64,000 nt of DNA. It comes from Bog-950 sp044225825. Its GTDB lineage: Bacteria > Bacteroidota > Bacteroidia > Chitinophagales > LD1. A program made the translations under genes and the position numbers. The stretch is from NCBI GenBank assembly GCA_044225825.1, contig JBGAIB010000001.1, positions 124,001 through 188,000 on the forward strand, written 5' to 3'. Positions 17,519-24,982 of the stretch are shown here, piece after piece (the stretch's first letter is position 1; each line of letters starts with the position of its first letter). The notes under the pieces were generated by a model. It did no database searches, was not told where the DNA came from, and saw only the letters and a list, made by a program, of their open reading frames with translations.

Positions 17519-18847
17519 TTAATAGTGGCAACGCTGACATTCTGTTCCGCCAATGGTTTCAACGGTTACTTTTTCAATTTCGCCGCTCTTCAGCTTCTCA
17601 TGAATGCCTTTGTAAGTGCTATAGAATTGGTTGTTCACGTGCACTTCACCTTTTTCTTTGTCGTAGCTGATACCCACTTCGGTATTGCGGTGACAGTTAA
17701 TACACCAGCCCATTGAAAGCGGAGCATATTGGTAAACTTCTTCCATCGTTTCAACCGGACCGTGACAGGTTTGACACTTCTGCTTACCTGCATTTACGTG
17801 CTGAGCATGGTTAAAGTAAACGTGATCGGGAAGATTGTGGATGCGCACCCATTCTACCGGCTGAGCTGGTTTAGAGTAGGTTCCACTGTATGAATCCCAA
17901 CCCACTGCAGCGTAAATCTTGGCAATTTCTTCCGTTCCGTATTTAGGGCCCTTCGATACGTTCTTGTGGCAGTTCATACAGGTATTTAAAGAAGGAATGT
18001 TTGAGTGTTTGCCTTTGTTAGCTGTTTGGTGACAGTATTGGCAGTCGATTTTGTGCGTTCCGGCGTGCAGGGCATGCGAGAAACGTATAGGTTGGGTAGG
18101 TTGGTAACCTTGCTGGCGACCTAAGTGAACGCCCCAGTCAACAGTTTTGTAACCTACGGCAACAATACCAATAAGTATTAAAGCTACCACCCACTTAGGA
18201 TTTTTGTAGAATGGACGGGCAGGAGCAATTTCCTCGCCTTTCTTCTCGGCTATGATCTTATCCAGACGGCGGGTAACACCAACCAGGATAGCAACCAATA
18301 TCACCAGGAAGAATACAAATAAGTATAAAGTAGCACCAGGGCTGCTTCCTTTCTCTTCGCCACCTGCAACAGGAGCAGTAGGACCCGAAGCCGCAGCAGG
18401 AGCTGCAAACTGATCAGGGTTTTCTACATACAACAGGATATTATCAATGTCCTGATCTTTCAGTGTGGCAAACACGTTCATGGCAGCCGGGCGGCTGTTA
18501 GCCATTTCTACAGCATACTTGTAACCACCACCAACAGCATCATTCCAGTTGTGGATCCAGGTATACAACCACTGTTTACCGGTTTTGCCTTTAAAGTCAC
18601 CGGCACCTTCCCAACGGGCGGTTACGCCTTGCAGGGCCGGACCAGTTCCGTCAGCCTTAGGGTTGTGACAGGCAGCACAGTTGCTTTTAAATAGAGATTT
18701 ACCCTCGGTCCACTTCGCCTTGTCTACCTCGGCGTGGGCCATCAAAATACCTGCTGAAAACAGGATAGTTAGCAGTGATGTGAGGGAAAGTTTTGTCTTT
18801 GTTCGCGCGTAAGATGCTTCTATCTTCATTATGACCGGAATTGTCAT
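17519..18847 (-). CDS. actA: Alternative complex III subunit ActA, multiheme cytochrome c with fused N-terminal monoheme domain
   Basis: 442 aa; a start at 18829 (MKIEASYARTK) is also possible. An N-terminal hydrophobic segment ends LMAHAEV. Then comes a cytochrome c domain with CAACHNPKADG, two membrane helices (about residues 175-197 and 222-240), and a C-terminal domain with five further heme sites: CQYCH, CMNCH, CQTCH, CINCH and, at the extreme C-terminus, CQRCH. That makes six CXXCH motifs in one polypeptide; ActA is usually described as pentaheme, so the first one is an additional fused cytochrome domain. Periplasmic, passing electrons from ActB iron-sulfur clusters towards ActE and the oxidase. 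First gene of the act operon, with a candidate promoter at 18870-18901. Confidence 0.94.
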   Translation of the reverse strand: MTIPVIMKIEASYARTKTKLSLTSLLTILFSAGILMAHAEVDKAKWTEGKSLFKSNCAACHNPKADGTGPALQGVTARWEGAGDFKGKTGKQWLYTWIHNWNDAVGGGYKYAVEMANSRPAAMNVFATLKDQDIDNILLYVENPDQFAAPAAASGPTAPVAGGEEKGSSPGATLYLFVFFLVILVAILVGVTRRLDKIIAEKKGEEIAPARPFYKNPKWVVALILIGIVAVGYKTVDWGVHLGRQQGYQPTQPIRFSHALHAGTHKIDCQYCHQTANKGKHSNIPSLNTCMNCHKNVSKGPKYGTEEIAKIYAAVGWDSYSGTYSKPAQPVEWVRIHNLPDHVYFNHAQHVNAGKQKCQTCHGPVETMEEVYQYAPLSMGWCINCHRNTEVGISYDKEKGEVHVNNQFYSTYKGIHEKLKSGEIEKVTVETIGGTECQRCHY

Positions 18848-18869
18848 GAAATTGTAAAAAATGCGGGGG

Positions 18870-18901
18870 CAAATATGGGGGCCACCTCTTAAAAAACCAA
18901 A
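18870..18901 (-). promoter_or_regulatory. Candidate promoter of the act operon
   Basis: On the minus strand TTTG (18898-18901) is followed after 20 bases by CATATTTG (18870-18877), seven of eight positions of TAnnTTTG. Transcription would begin around 18863, leaving a short leader before actA (16 bases for the ATG at 18847, 34 for the one at 18829). Confidence 0.5.
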
Positions 18902-19301
18902 ATTTTCATGTAAAAATTAGACCTGTTGTTCGAATTTGGATTAAATCTGAATAAGGACCTAAAACGCTGATCTGTAAAGGGTTTCAGGCTTATCAAAAAC
19001 CCTACATGTGCGCTGCAAAGGCAAGATGTTGATAAACAGATAGGGTTGTTAACAATTTAGGACTCACAATTTTAGTGCCTTTCGTCCGCCGAGTGCAATC
19101 TACCTGATGACCAAAATCATAGGTGCTTTCTGCCGATCCGGGCCAACACCCTATTCGACGGTTTTCAGATCGCCCCTAAACCTCTCCCCCTGGCCTAAAC
19201 CTAAAGGTGAAAAGTCAACGGGTTTCAAATTTTGGTGCATTAAACAAATTTGGTATGCTATTCGCATCAAAAAACCTATACTTGCTTAAAATAGCTGAGA
19301 T
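18902..19301. other. Intergenic region between divergent actA and the SUMF1-domain gene
   Basis: About 400 bp without a credible gene. It contains a small inverted repeat (AGGGTTT and AAACCCT, 18978-19003), a TTATCAAAA and a TGTTGATAA (both near the DnaA-box consensus TTATCCACA), and the palindrome TTGTTAACAA close by around 19046. A TATACTTG about 25 bases before the downstream ATG at 19302 could be a -7 box for that gene. Nothing else is identifiable. Confidence 0.4.
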
Positions 19302-20147
19302 ATGAAACAGATAAGCACATTGGCCCTTTGCCTGATAGTAATGGTTTGCGCGAATGCCCAAAATTCGAAAACCAAAACTGCTGCGCCTAAAAAGGCACCC
19401 ATTGATACTGCCCGTTTTGTATTGGTGCAGGGTGGCAGTTTTAAAATGGGCACCGATCAGCCGGTAGAACGGCATGAAGCGCCAGCCCATAATGTTACCG
19501 TTAACTCGTTTTACCTTGGCAAAACGGAAGTAACCTTTGAAGAATACGATAAGTTTACAACTGCCACCAAGCGCGATACAGCACGCTCCGGGGCCTGGGG
19601 CCGAGGTAAGCAGCCGGTATTTATGGTTAGTTGGCGCGATGCGGTAGCCTACTGCAACTGGTTAAGCGAAAACGAAAAACTAAGCAAGTGTTACCTGATT
19701 AATGGTACCGATGTAAAGTATCTGGATACCGCCAAAGGATACCGGTTACCAACGGAAGCAGAGTGGGAGTTTGCTGCCCGCGGCGGCAACCAAAGCAAAG
19801 AAACGCCCTTTGCCGGTGGCAACGTGATTAATGAGGTTGGCTGGTATATTGATAATGCTAACGGGCAAAGCCATGCAGTAGCACAAAAGAAGCCGAATGA
19901 ACTTGGCCTGTTTGATATGACCGGTAATGTTTGGGAATGGGTATGGGACGTTTATGATGGTTTGTATTATGGCAAATCGCCAGCGCTGAACCCACAAGGT
20001 CCTGAAGCTGGAGCTTATCGCGTAATGCGCGGGGGGGCCTGGTACAATTACGGCAATTATTCACAGGTAACCACTCGTCAATATCACGACCCCGGATTTA
20101 TTCAAAACAGTGTTGGTTTCCGTGTTGCAAGAACTTACGTGCCTTAA
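19302..20147 (+). CDS. SUMF1/FGE-fold secreted protein, probably non-catalytic
   Basis: 281 aa with a signal peptide (MKQISTLALCLIVMVCANAQ) and a single formylglycine-generating-enzyme-sulfatase domain from about residue 40 to the end. Typical marks are GGSFKMGTDQPVERHEAPAHNVTVNSFYLGKTEVTF, PVFMVSWRDAVAYCNWLS, GYRLPTEAEWEFAARGG, GNVWEWVWD and VMRGGAWYN. True FGE enzymes have two redox-active Cys after the last motif; here that region (GAWYNYGNYSQVTTRQYHD) has none, so copper-dependent Cys oxidation is unlikely. The fold is reused widely in Bacteroidota, for example in gliding proteins, as a binding module. Periplasmic or secreted. A strong terminator follows. Confidence 0.88.
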   Translation: MKQISTLALCLIVMVCANAQNSKTKTAAPKKAPIDTARFVLVQGGSFKMGTDQPVERHEAPAHNVTVNSFYLGKTEVTFEEYDKFTTATKRDTARSGAWGRGKQPVFMVSWRDAVAYCNWLSENEKLSKCYLINGTDVKYLDTAKGYRLPTEAEWEFAARGGNQSKETPFAGGNVINEVGWYIDNANGQSHAVAQKKPNELGLFDMTGNVWEWVWDVYDGLYYGKSPALNPQGPEAGAYRVMRGGAWYNYGNYSQVTTRQYHDPGFIQNSVGFRVARTYVP

Positions 20148-20168
20148 TACCGCTGTAGAACATAATAC

Positions 20169-20202
20169 AAAAAAGCCCGCACCTTTAGGTGTGGGCTTTT
20201 TT
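20169..20202 (+). terminator. Rho-independent terminator
   Basis: AAAAAAGCCCGCACC, loop TTTA, GGTGTGGGCTTTTTT: a 15-bp stem (one G-T pair) ending in a T-run, 22 bases after the SUMF1-domain gene. Confidence 0.92.
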
Positions 20203-20400
20203 GCTTACAGGCATCGGTAATTCAGCAGTGTATTTTGGTAATTTTTAATTGTTATATAAACAAATTTCGGCTTCTTCAAACCGCTGATTTTCATCTTTAA
20301 ACGGGAGGAGAAACTTTGGAATATTCTTTTATCTTCGCAGAGTTGCCTTTGGGATCGTCAATACCGGGGCAAGTTTTATTAACCCTATTATCTTTTTATC

Positions 20401-20652
20401 ATGAACATTTATGTAGCCAACATCAACTTCCGCGCGCGGGAAGAAGAATTACAAGAATTGTTTGCGCGTTACGGTCAAGTATCAACCGTAAAAATCCTGA
20501 AAGACCGTGAAACCAACCGCAGCCGTGGTTTTGGTTTTGTTGAAATGCCTAACGACGAAGAAGGCAGAGCAGCAATTGCAGGTCTTAATGGCGCCGATTT
20601 TCATCAAAGAGCCCTGGTAGTGAAAGAAGCCCTTCCTCCCAAGGAACGGTAA
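20401..20652 (+). CDS. RRM RNA-binding protein
   Basis: 83-aa single RNA-recognition-motif protein. RNP2 is IYVANI (residues 3-8) and RNP1 is RGFGFVEM (about residues 42-49), with the aromatic residues that stack on RNA. Proteins of this size and type are widespread in Bacteroidota and cyanobacteria; some cyanobacterial ones respond to cold. The ATG at 20401 gives a complete domain; an upstream overlapping frame does not. The leader of about 250 bp after the previous terminator has a TATCTTCG about 70 bases before the start, resembling a -7 element. Likely targets and functions are unknown; RNA chaperone activity is the usual suggestion. Confidence 0.93.
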   Translation: MNIYVANINFRAREEELQELFARYGQVSTVKILKDRETNRSRGFGFVEMPNDEEGRAAIAGLNGADFHQRALVVKEALPPKER

Positions 20653-20679
20653 TATACATCACAACCCCAGCCATCAAAC

Positions 20680-20705
20680 AAAAAGCGCCTTATCAGGCGC
20701 TTTTT
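20680..20705. terminator. Bidirectional terminator between convergent genes
   Basis: AAAAAGCGCCT, loop TATC, AGGCGCTTTTT: an 11-bp stem with A- and T-runs on both sides, between the RRM gene and the convergent TPR membrane protein gene. Confidence 0.92.
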
Positions 20706-20730
20706 GTTTTTTCCGGCAGTGGCTATCCGG

Positions 20731-23166
20731 CTATTTCTTAGCGCTCACAAATTGACCCTGTTGGCGCGCCATCATTTCATCGAACGGTGGTAAGGATGGA
20801 TCCAGTTCGCGGGCCTTGTTATAATTCTGCTGAGCAGCCGTCATGTTGCCTTTCATACGATAGCTTACAAACAAGTTCATATAAGCAGCCTTATATTTAG
20901 GGTTAAGTGCAATTAACTGATTGGCCGTAGCTATCGCATCGTCAAACCTGCCTGCCAAACCATACGCAACACCTAAATCTTCCATATACAATTCCACCTT
21001 CGGGTTAGCGGCTACTGCTTTTTGCAGGTATTCTATCGCAAGCGGCAGGTTACCAGCAACTTTACCAAAGGCCGTACCTATTTTATAGTAATCCTCAGCA
21101 CTTACAGGGCGCTTCTCCGCTCCTATTTTTAGCCATGCCTCTACCGAGTCGCGCTGATTTAGCTTAGCATAGACATAGGCTAATACAAAGCGGTAAGCTT
21201 CCTGCTCAGGTTTTTGCTGGCTGGCCAGTAACAAATACTTACGGGCAGAGTCGGCTTTATTTACCTCGCTGTATAAAAAGCCGAGGTTAAAGTAAGCATC
21301 ATAGCTGCCGTTAACATTAAAGGCTGCTGCATTGGCATACATTGGTATTACCTCTTCTGCCTTATGATTGCGGTTGTATAGGGAGTTACCCATCAACACC
21401 CAGGCATTGCTGTGGTGTGGATAGATGCGTATTGCTTCGCGGAGATGCGCAATGCTGCTATCTAGCAAAGCCTTGGTAACAGAACTATCTGGCATGCGGT
21501 TAACCTCATCAAGGGTGGCTTGATCGGCTTGCAGATCGCTGAAAATTTTATAAATCATTCCGCTATCGCGAAGAGCCGGGATGTTAGATAGTGCAGCCTT
21601 TGCTAAATCTCCACCCAATGAAGTCTGAATCTTGGCAGAATTGGGGCTCCAGCGCACATCGCGACGGAATAAGGTAAAACTATCCTTCCAATCGTAGTTG
21701 CGGCTAAAGGTTTTAACTGAATATAAACTGAGCACCAGCAAAAATGCACCCAGTACGACATTGGGGTTTAACTTAAACCTGTCTTTCGATTGAATAAATA
21801 AAAAGGCCAGCAGGATGCTAAAGCCCAGAGAACTCATGTAAATGAAGCGTTCGTTCATTAATACACCCACCGTAAACAGCAAGTTGCTGGCAACCGAAAA
21901 CGTAATGAAGTAAAACAGGATGCCATAAGCGGCAACACTCTTTCGTCGTAAGGCCATTAAGGCATAAATCAACAATCCACCGTTCAGCAATAGCGACAAC
22001 CAGAATAGGCCGCTATCCATTCCCACAAAAGGTATTTGATCATAATAGTAATCGTGTGTAAGCGGATGAGGCACCATCAACGTTTTGATATAGTACAAGA
22101 AGGTTACAAACGTAGTAGCCAGGCACTCGGGGTAAAAATTCAGTTCTCCCGTTTGTGTATCGCGATACAGGAAGGTAGTAATGCGCTGCTCGTTTGGCTT
22201 CAAACCACCTTTAGCCAGTATATAAGGGTTGTTTAATACCTCGGGGGTATCTTGCCCAAGTTCGGCTTTGGTATAGGTGCCGCGCATACCCAAAAACACA
22301 CCCACTGCAACGGCAAAAGGCAGTAAAATAAAGGCGTAATCTTTGACTTTGGCATTGGTAAAAAAGAAAAAAGTAAGCGGCACAATGGCAAAAAAGGTAA
22401 TTGCGTTTTCTTTACTAAGCAGGGCAATAAAGTAAATAGCTGTACCCCATAACAAATGCAACAAGTTCTGCGTGCGCACATATTTAACGGCCGCTACAAG
22501 TGCCAGTAACGAAAAAAGCATACACATCACTTCATCACGGCCCTTAATGTTTGCAACTGCTTCGGTATGTATTGGATGGGCCGCATACAGCAGGGTGGCA
22601 AAAAAACCTAGTCCTATAGCCCCTACCGGTGTTTTGAGCGAGTATTTAGCCGGTATAATTAACTTGAGCAGGTAGTATAAAACCAGGCAAGTGCCTGAAA
22701 ACAGGAGGATATTAATCAGGTGACTTAAAAATGGATCCAGATAAGGGTCCTGGTCGCCGATTATTACGTTCTTATCGTCAATAACCTCGCGCTTATCCCC
22801 TTTTAAATGGCGCGTAATCTCATACTCCACAGACAAAAGCGCCATGCTGAGCGGACGATAACGGCCACCACTCACCAAACGTGCACCACGTTCTCCCAAA
22901 AAGCCTTCGAACATGTCGTGCGTAAAGTGCTCCTTAATACCGGCCGTACCTTTTTTGGTAAAACGGTTATCGGTAACCACTATCACGTCATCAATGGCAT
23001 ACTTGTTCCACAGCGTATTGCTGTAAAGCATAAACGAAAACAGAAAAACCGTAAGGTAAAAAGCCCACGAAGGTAATTGACGGCCCGGATTGCTTACCGG
23101 TGTATTTGTTACTTGCTCCTTAACCGGAGTTGCCGCTTGTTTTTGCTTGGGGTTCTGTTTAGCCAC
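20731..23166 (-). CDS. TPR-containing polytopic membrane protein, TMTC/GT39-like
   Basis: 811 aa. After a polar N-terminus (residues 1-30) come about ten or eleven membrane helices to about residue 490, then a soluble C-terminal half of tetratricopeptide repeats (for example NAWVLMGNSLYNRNHKAEEVIPMYANAA and VELYMEDLGVAYGLAGRFDDAIATANQLIALNPKYKA). The first periplasmic loop has YAIDDVIVVTDNRFTKKG, with an Asp-Asp pair in the position of the catalytic acidic residues of GT-C glycosyltransferases. Architecture matches the TMTC-like family, membrane O-mannosyltransferase relatives with TPR tails. A role in periplasmic protein glycosylation is possible; Bacteroidota have general O-glycosylation. 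Monocistronic, with a terminator after it. Confidence 0.8.
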   Translation of the reverse strand: MAKQNPKQKQAATPVKEQVTNTPVSNPGRQLPSWAFYLTVFLFSFMLYSNTLWNKYAIDDVIVVTDNRFTKKGTAGIKEHFTHDMFEGFLGERGARLVSGGRYRPLSMALLSVEYEITRHLKGDKREVIDDKNVIIGDQDPYLDPFLSHLINILLFSGTCLVLYYLLKLIIPAKYSLKTPVGAIGLGFFATLLYAAHPIHTEAVANIKGRDEVMCMLFSLLALVAAVKYVRTQNLLHLLWGTAIYFIALLSKENAITFFAIVPLTFFFFTNAKVKDYAFILLPFAVAVGVFLGMRGTYTKAELGQDTPEVLNNPYILAKGGLKPNEQRITTFLYRDTQTGELNFYPECLATTFVTFLYYIKTLMVPHPLTHDYYYDQIPFVGMDSGLFWLSLLLNGGLLIYALMALRRKSVAAYGILFYFITFSVASNLLFTVGVLMNERFIYMSSLGFSILLAFLFIQSKDRFKLNPNVVLGAFLLVLSLYSVKTFSRNYDWKDSFTLFRRDVRWSPNSAKIQTSLGGDLAKAALSNIPALRDSGMIYKIFSDLQADQATLDEVNRMPDSSVTKALLDSSIAHLREAIRIYPHHSNAWVLMGNSLYNRNHKAEEVIPMYANAAAFNVNGSYDAYFNLGFLYSEVNKADSARKYLLLASQQKPEQEAYRFVLAYVYAKLNQRDSVEAWLKIGAEKRPVSAEDYYKIGTAFGKVAGNLPLAIEYLQKAVAANPKVELYMEDLGVAYGLAGRFDDAIATANQLIALNPKYKAAYMNLFVSYRMKGNMTAAQQNYNKARELDPSLPPFDEMMARQQGQFVSAKK

Positions 23167-23199
23167 GTCTAAAATTTTGCGCCCAAATTAAACAAACCC

Positions 23200-23760
23200 T
23201 TATGGCCTCTGCAACTTCTTAATGCCTGCCGCTACAAGAAAGACAACTGCAGAAGGGAGCCAGACCCACAATAACTCACTTTTAATGACCCGTAAACCCC
23301 AGGCACTGAAGAACTGACTGACCCCAATGGGTGATACGGCGATAGGCCGAATCGGAAAGAAATACCTGGTATTGTTAAATGGAGCAAAAAAGGCAACTCC
23401 CAAACCACCCGTTGTCATGGCATCAAGCACCGGGTGCGAAGCAGTGCAAACAAAAAAGAAGCATAGGTATATCCACCACTTAAATTCTCCAGCTTTATAA
23501 TTTCTATAAAGCGTTGCCATAACCAGCAAGGCAAGCAACAAAGCAAAAAACAGCGAATGTGTAATACCCCGGTGCCCCCAAAGGCTATCGTATGCCACTC
23601 CAAGTTTAAAACCTATAGCATCCGCATCGGGTATAACTGCACAGAATGCGCCAACTAGCCAAAACTTCCAGTCAATAACGGAGGAGGTGCGATTACCAAC
23701 AGGTTTAAAGACCTTTCCTAATCCAATTGCCGCAATGGCATGCGAAAAAGCCGAAGCCAT
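23200..23760 (-). CDS. YdjM-family membrane-bound metal-dependent hydrolase
   Basis: 186 aa with four or five hydrophobic helices. Metal-binding candidates are conserved in order: SHAIAAIGLGK (His7), VIPDADAIGFKLG (acidic pair), WGHRGITHSLFFA (two His) and CTASHPVLDAMTTGG (His and Asp). This is the DUF457/YdjM superfamily pattern of inner-membrane proteins annotated as metal-dependent hydrolases; E. coli YdjM is in the SOS regulon. The substrate is unknown. It lies between dprA and the TPR membrane protein on the same strand, 25-35 bp from each. Confidence 0.85.
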   Translation of the reverse strand: MASAFSHAIAAIGLGKVFKPVGNRTSSVIDWKFWLVGAFCAVIPDADAIGFKLGVAYDSLWGHRGITHSLFFALLLALLVMATLYRNYKAGEFKWWIYLCFFFVCTASHPVLDAMTTGGLGVAFFAPFNNTRYFFPIRPIAVSPIGVSQFFSAWGLRVIKSELLWVWLPSAVVFLVAAGIKKLQRP

Positions 23761-23784
23761 ATTATTGTTTGAATTGCTAAAATA

Positions 23785-24900
23785 CTACAACAACTTATAC
23801 CGTTTGCCGGGCAACGAAACCAGCATACCATTCATTTCCATTTCCAGCAAAACGACTGCCAGGGAGCCGGAACTGGCTTCGCAGTTAACAGTTAGCGTAT
23901 CGATATCTGTTTCGCCATGCTTGTTCAAGTAATCGTAAACTATGCGCTCCTCATCGCTAAGGTTTAAAGCAAGCTGACGTTGCCTTGGTTTTTTCTGAAC
24001 ATCTTCTGCCGTTTGCAGCCAATTCATGGCCAGCAACAAATCCTCGGCACTTTCTATCAAAGTAGCTTTGTTAGTTTTTATAAGGCCGTTACATCCGGCA
24101 CTCACTTTGTCGTTCACCCGGCCCGGAACAGCAAACACATCGCGATTATAGGAGTGCGCAATAGTAGCCGTCAAAAGCGAACCGCCATCCACAGCTGACT
24201 CAACAATTACTGTGGCATCGCTCATACCGGCTACAATGCGGTTTCGGTTCGGAAAATTATGGGGACTCATTTCATCCGTACTCTTATACTCCGTTAACAA
24301 ACCTCCTTGCTCCACCATGCGCTTTGCAAGTGCTTTGTGCTGGCCCGGATAAATAGTATTTAAACCATGGCCCATTACACCAATAGTTTGCAAACCTGCA
24401 TCCAGTGCCGCAGTGTGGGCAATTGCATCAACCCCGTAGGCCAAACCGCTAACTACAAGAATACCGGAATTACTAAGTGCATCAACCAATTTCTTTGTCA
24501 TCTCCTTGCCGTATTCGGTAACCCTACGGGTGCCTACAATGGCTACTACCCTTACCGCATTTAAATCAGACTTCCCTTTATAATATAACAACAGCGGCGC
24601 ATCGGCACACTCTTTTAAACGCTGCGGATAAGCTGCATCCGTAAAAAACAGAGGTGCTATCTTATAATCCTCCATGAATTTCACTTCCACTTCCGCCTCT
24701 TTTAACACGTCTGCTTCTACAATTGCCCTAGCCCGCTCAGGGCCTATCATGGGTACCTTTTCCAACTTACCTTTAGAGGTTTTAAATACCTGTTCTGCGC
24801 TACCACAATAGGCCAGCAGGTTTTTTGCCAATACACTGCCTACATTAGGCAACATAGTTAATGCCACCTGATAGAGGCGTTCATTTTGCGCGCTATCCAC
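23785..24900 (-). CDS. dprA: DNA-processing protein DprA
   Basis: 371 aa, the usual length. An N-terminal helix-hairpin-helix-like region (residues 1-65) precedes the Rossmann-type core with VAIVGTRRVTEYG, ILVVSGLAYGVDAIAHTAAL, TIGVMGHGLNTIYPGQH, FPNRNRIVAGMSDATVIVESAVDGGSLLTA and VFAVPGRVNDKVSAGCNGLI. The C-terminal 60 residues form a winged-helix domain (LSDEERIVYDYLNKHGETDIDTLTVNCEASSG). DprA loads RecA on incoming single-stranded DNA in natural transformation and also protects DNA in recombination. Other competence genes are not in the window. A perfect TAAATTTG -7 element lies upstream at 24927-24934. Confidence 0.97.
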   Translation of the reverse strand: MDSAQNERLYQVALTMLPNVGSVLAKNLLAYCGSAEQVFKTSKGKLEKVPMIGPERARAIVEADVLKEAEVEVKFMEDYKIAPLFFTDAAYPQRLKECADAPLLLYYKGKSDLNAVRVVAIVGTRRVTEYGKEMTKKLVDALSNSGILVVSGLAYGVDAIAHTAALDAGLQTIGVMGHGLNTIYPGQHKALAKRMVEQGGLLTEYKSTDEMSPHNFPNRNRIVAGMSDATVIVESAVDGGSLLTATIAHSYNRDVFAVPGRVNDKVSAGCNGLIKTNKATLIESAEDLLLAMNWLQTAEDVQKKPRQRQLALNLSDEERIVYDYLNKHGETDIDTLTVNCEASSGSLAVVLLEMEMNGMLVSLPGKRYKLL

Positions 24901-24926
24901 TATTTGTATTTATTTTGAGTCCTTAT

Positions 24927-24934
24927 CAAATTTA
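24927..24934 (-). promoter_or_regulatory. Candidate -7 element for dprA
   Basis: TAAATTTG on the minus strand matches TAnnTTTG completely and lies 27 bases before the dprA start codon. A convincing -33 TTTG at 19-20 bases is absent (a TTG lies at 15), so only half of the promoter is supported. Confidence 0.35.
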
Positions 24935-24982
24935 GGATTCCTGCTGATGCAATTGCTATTACAAGAAGTTGAAATTGTGAAA

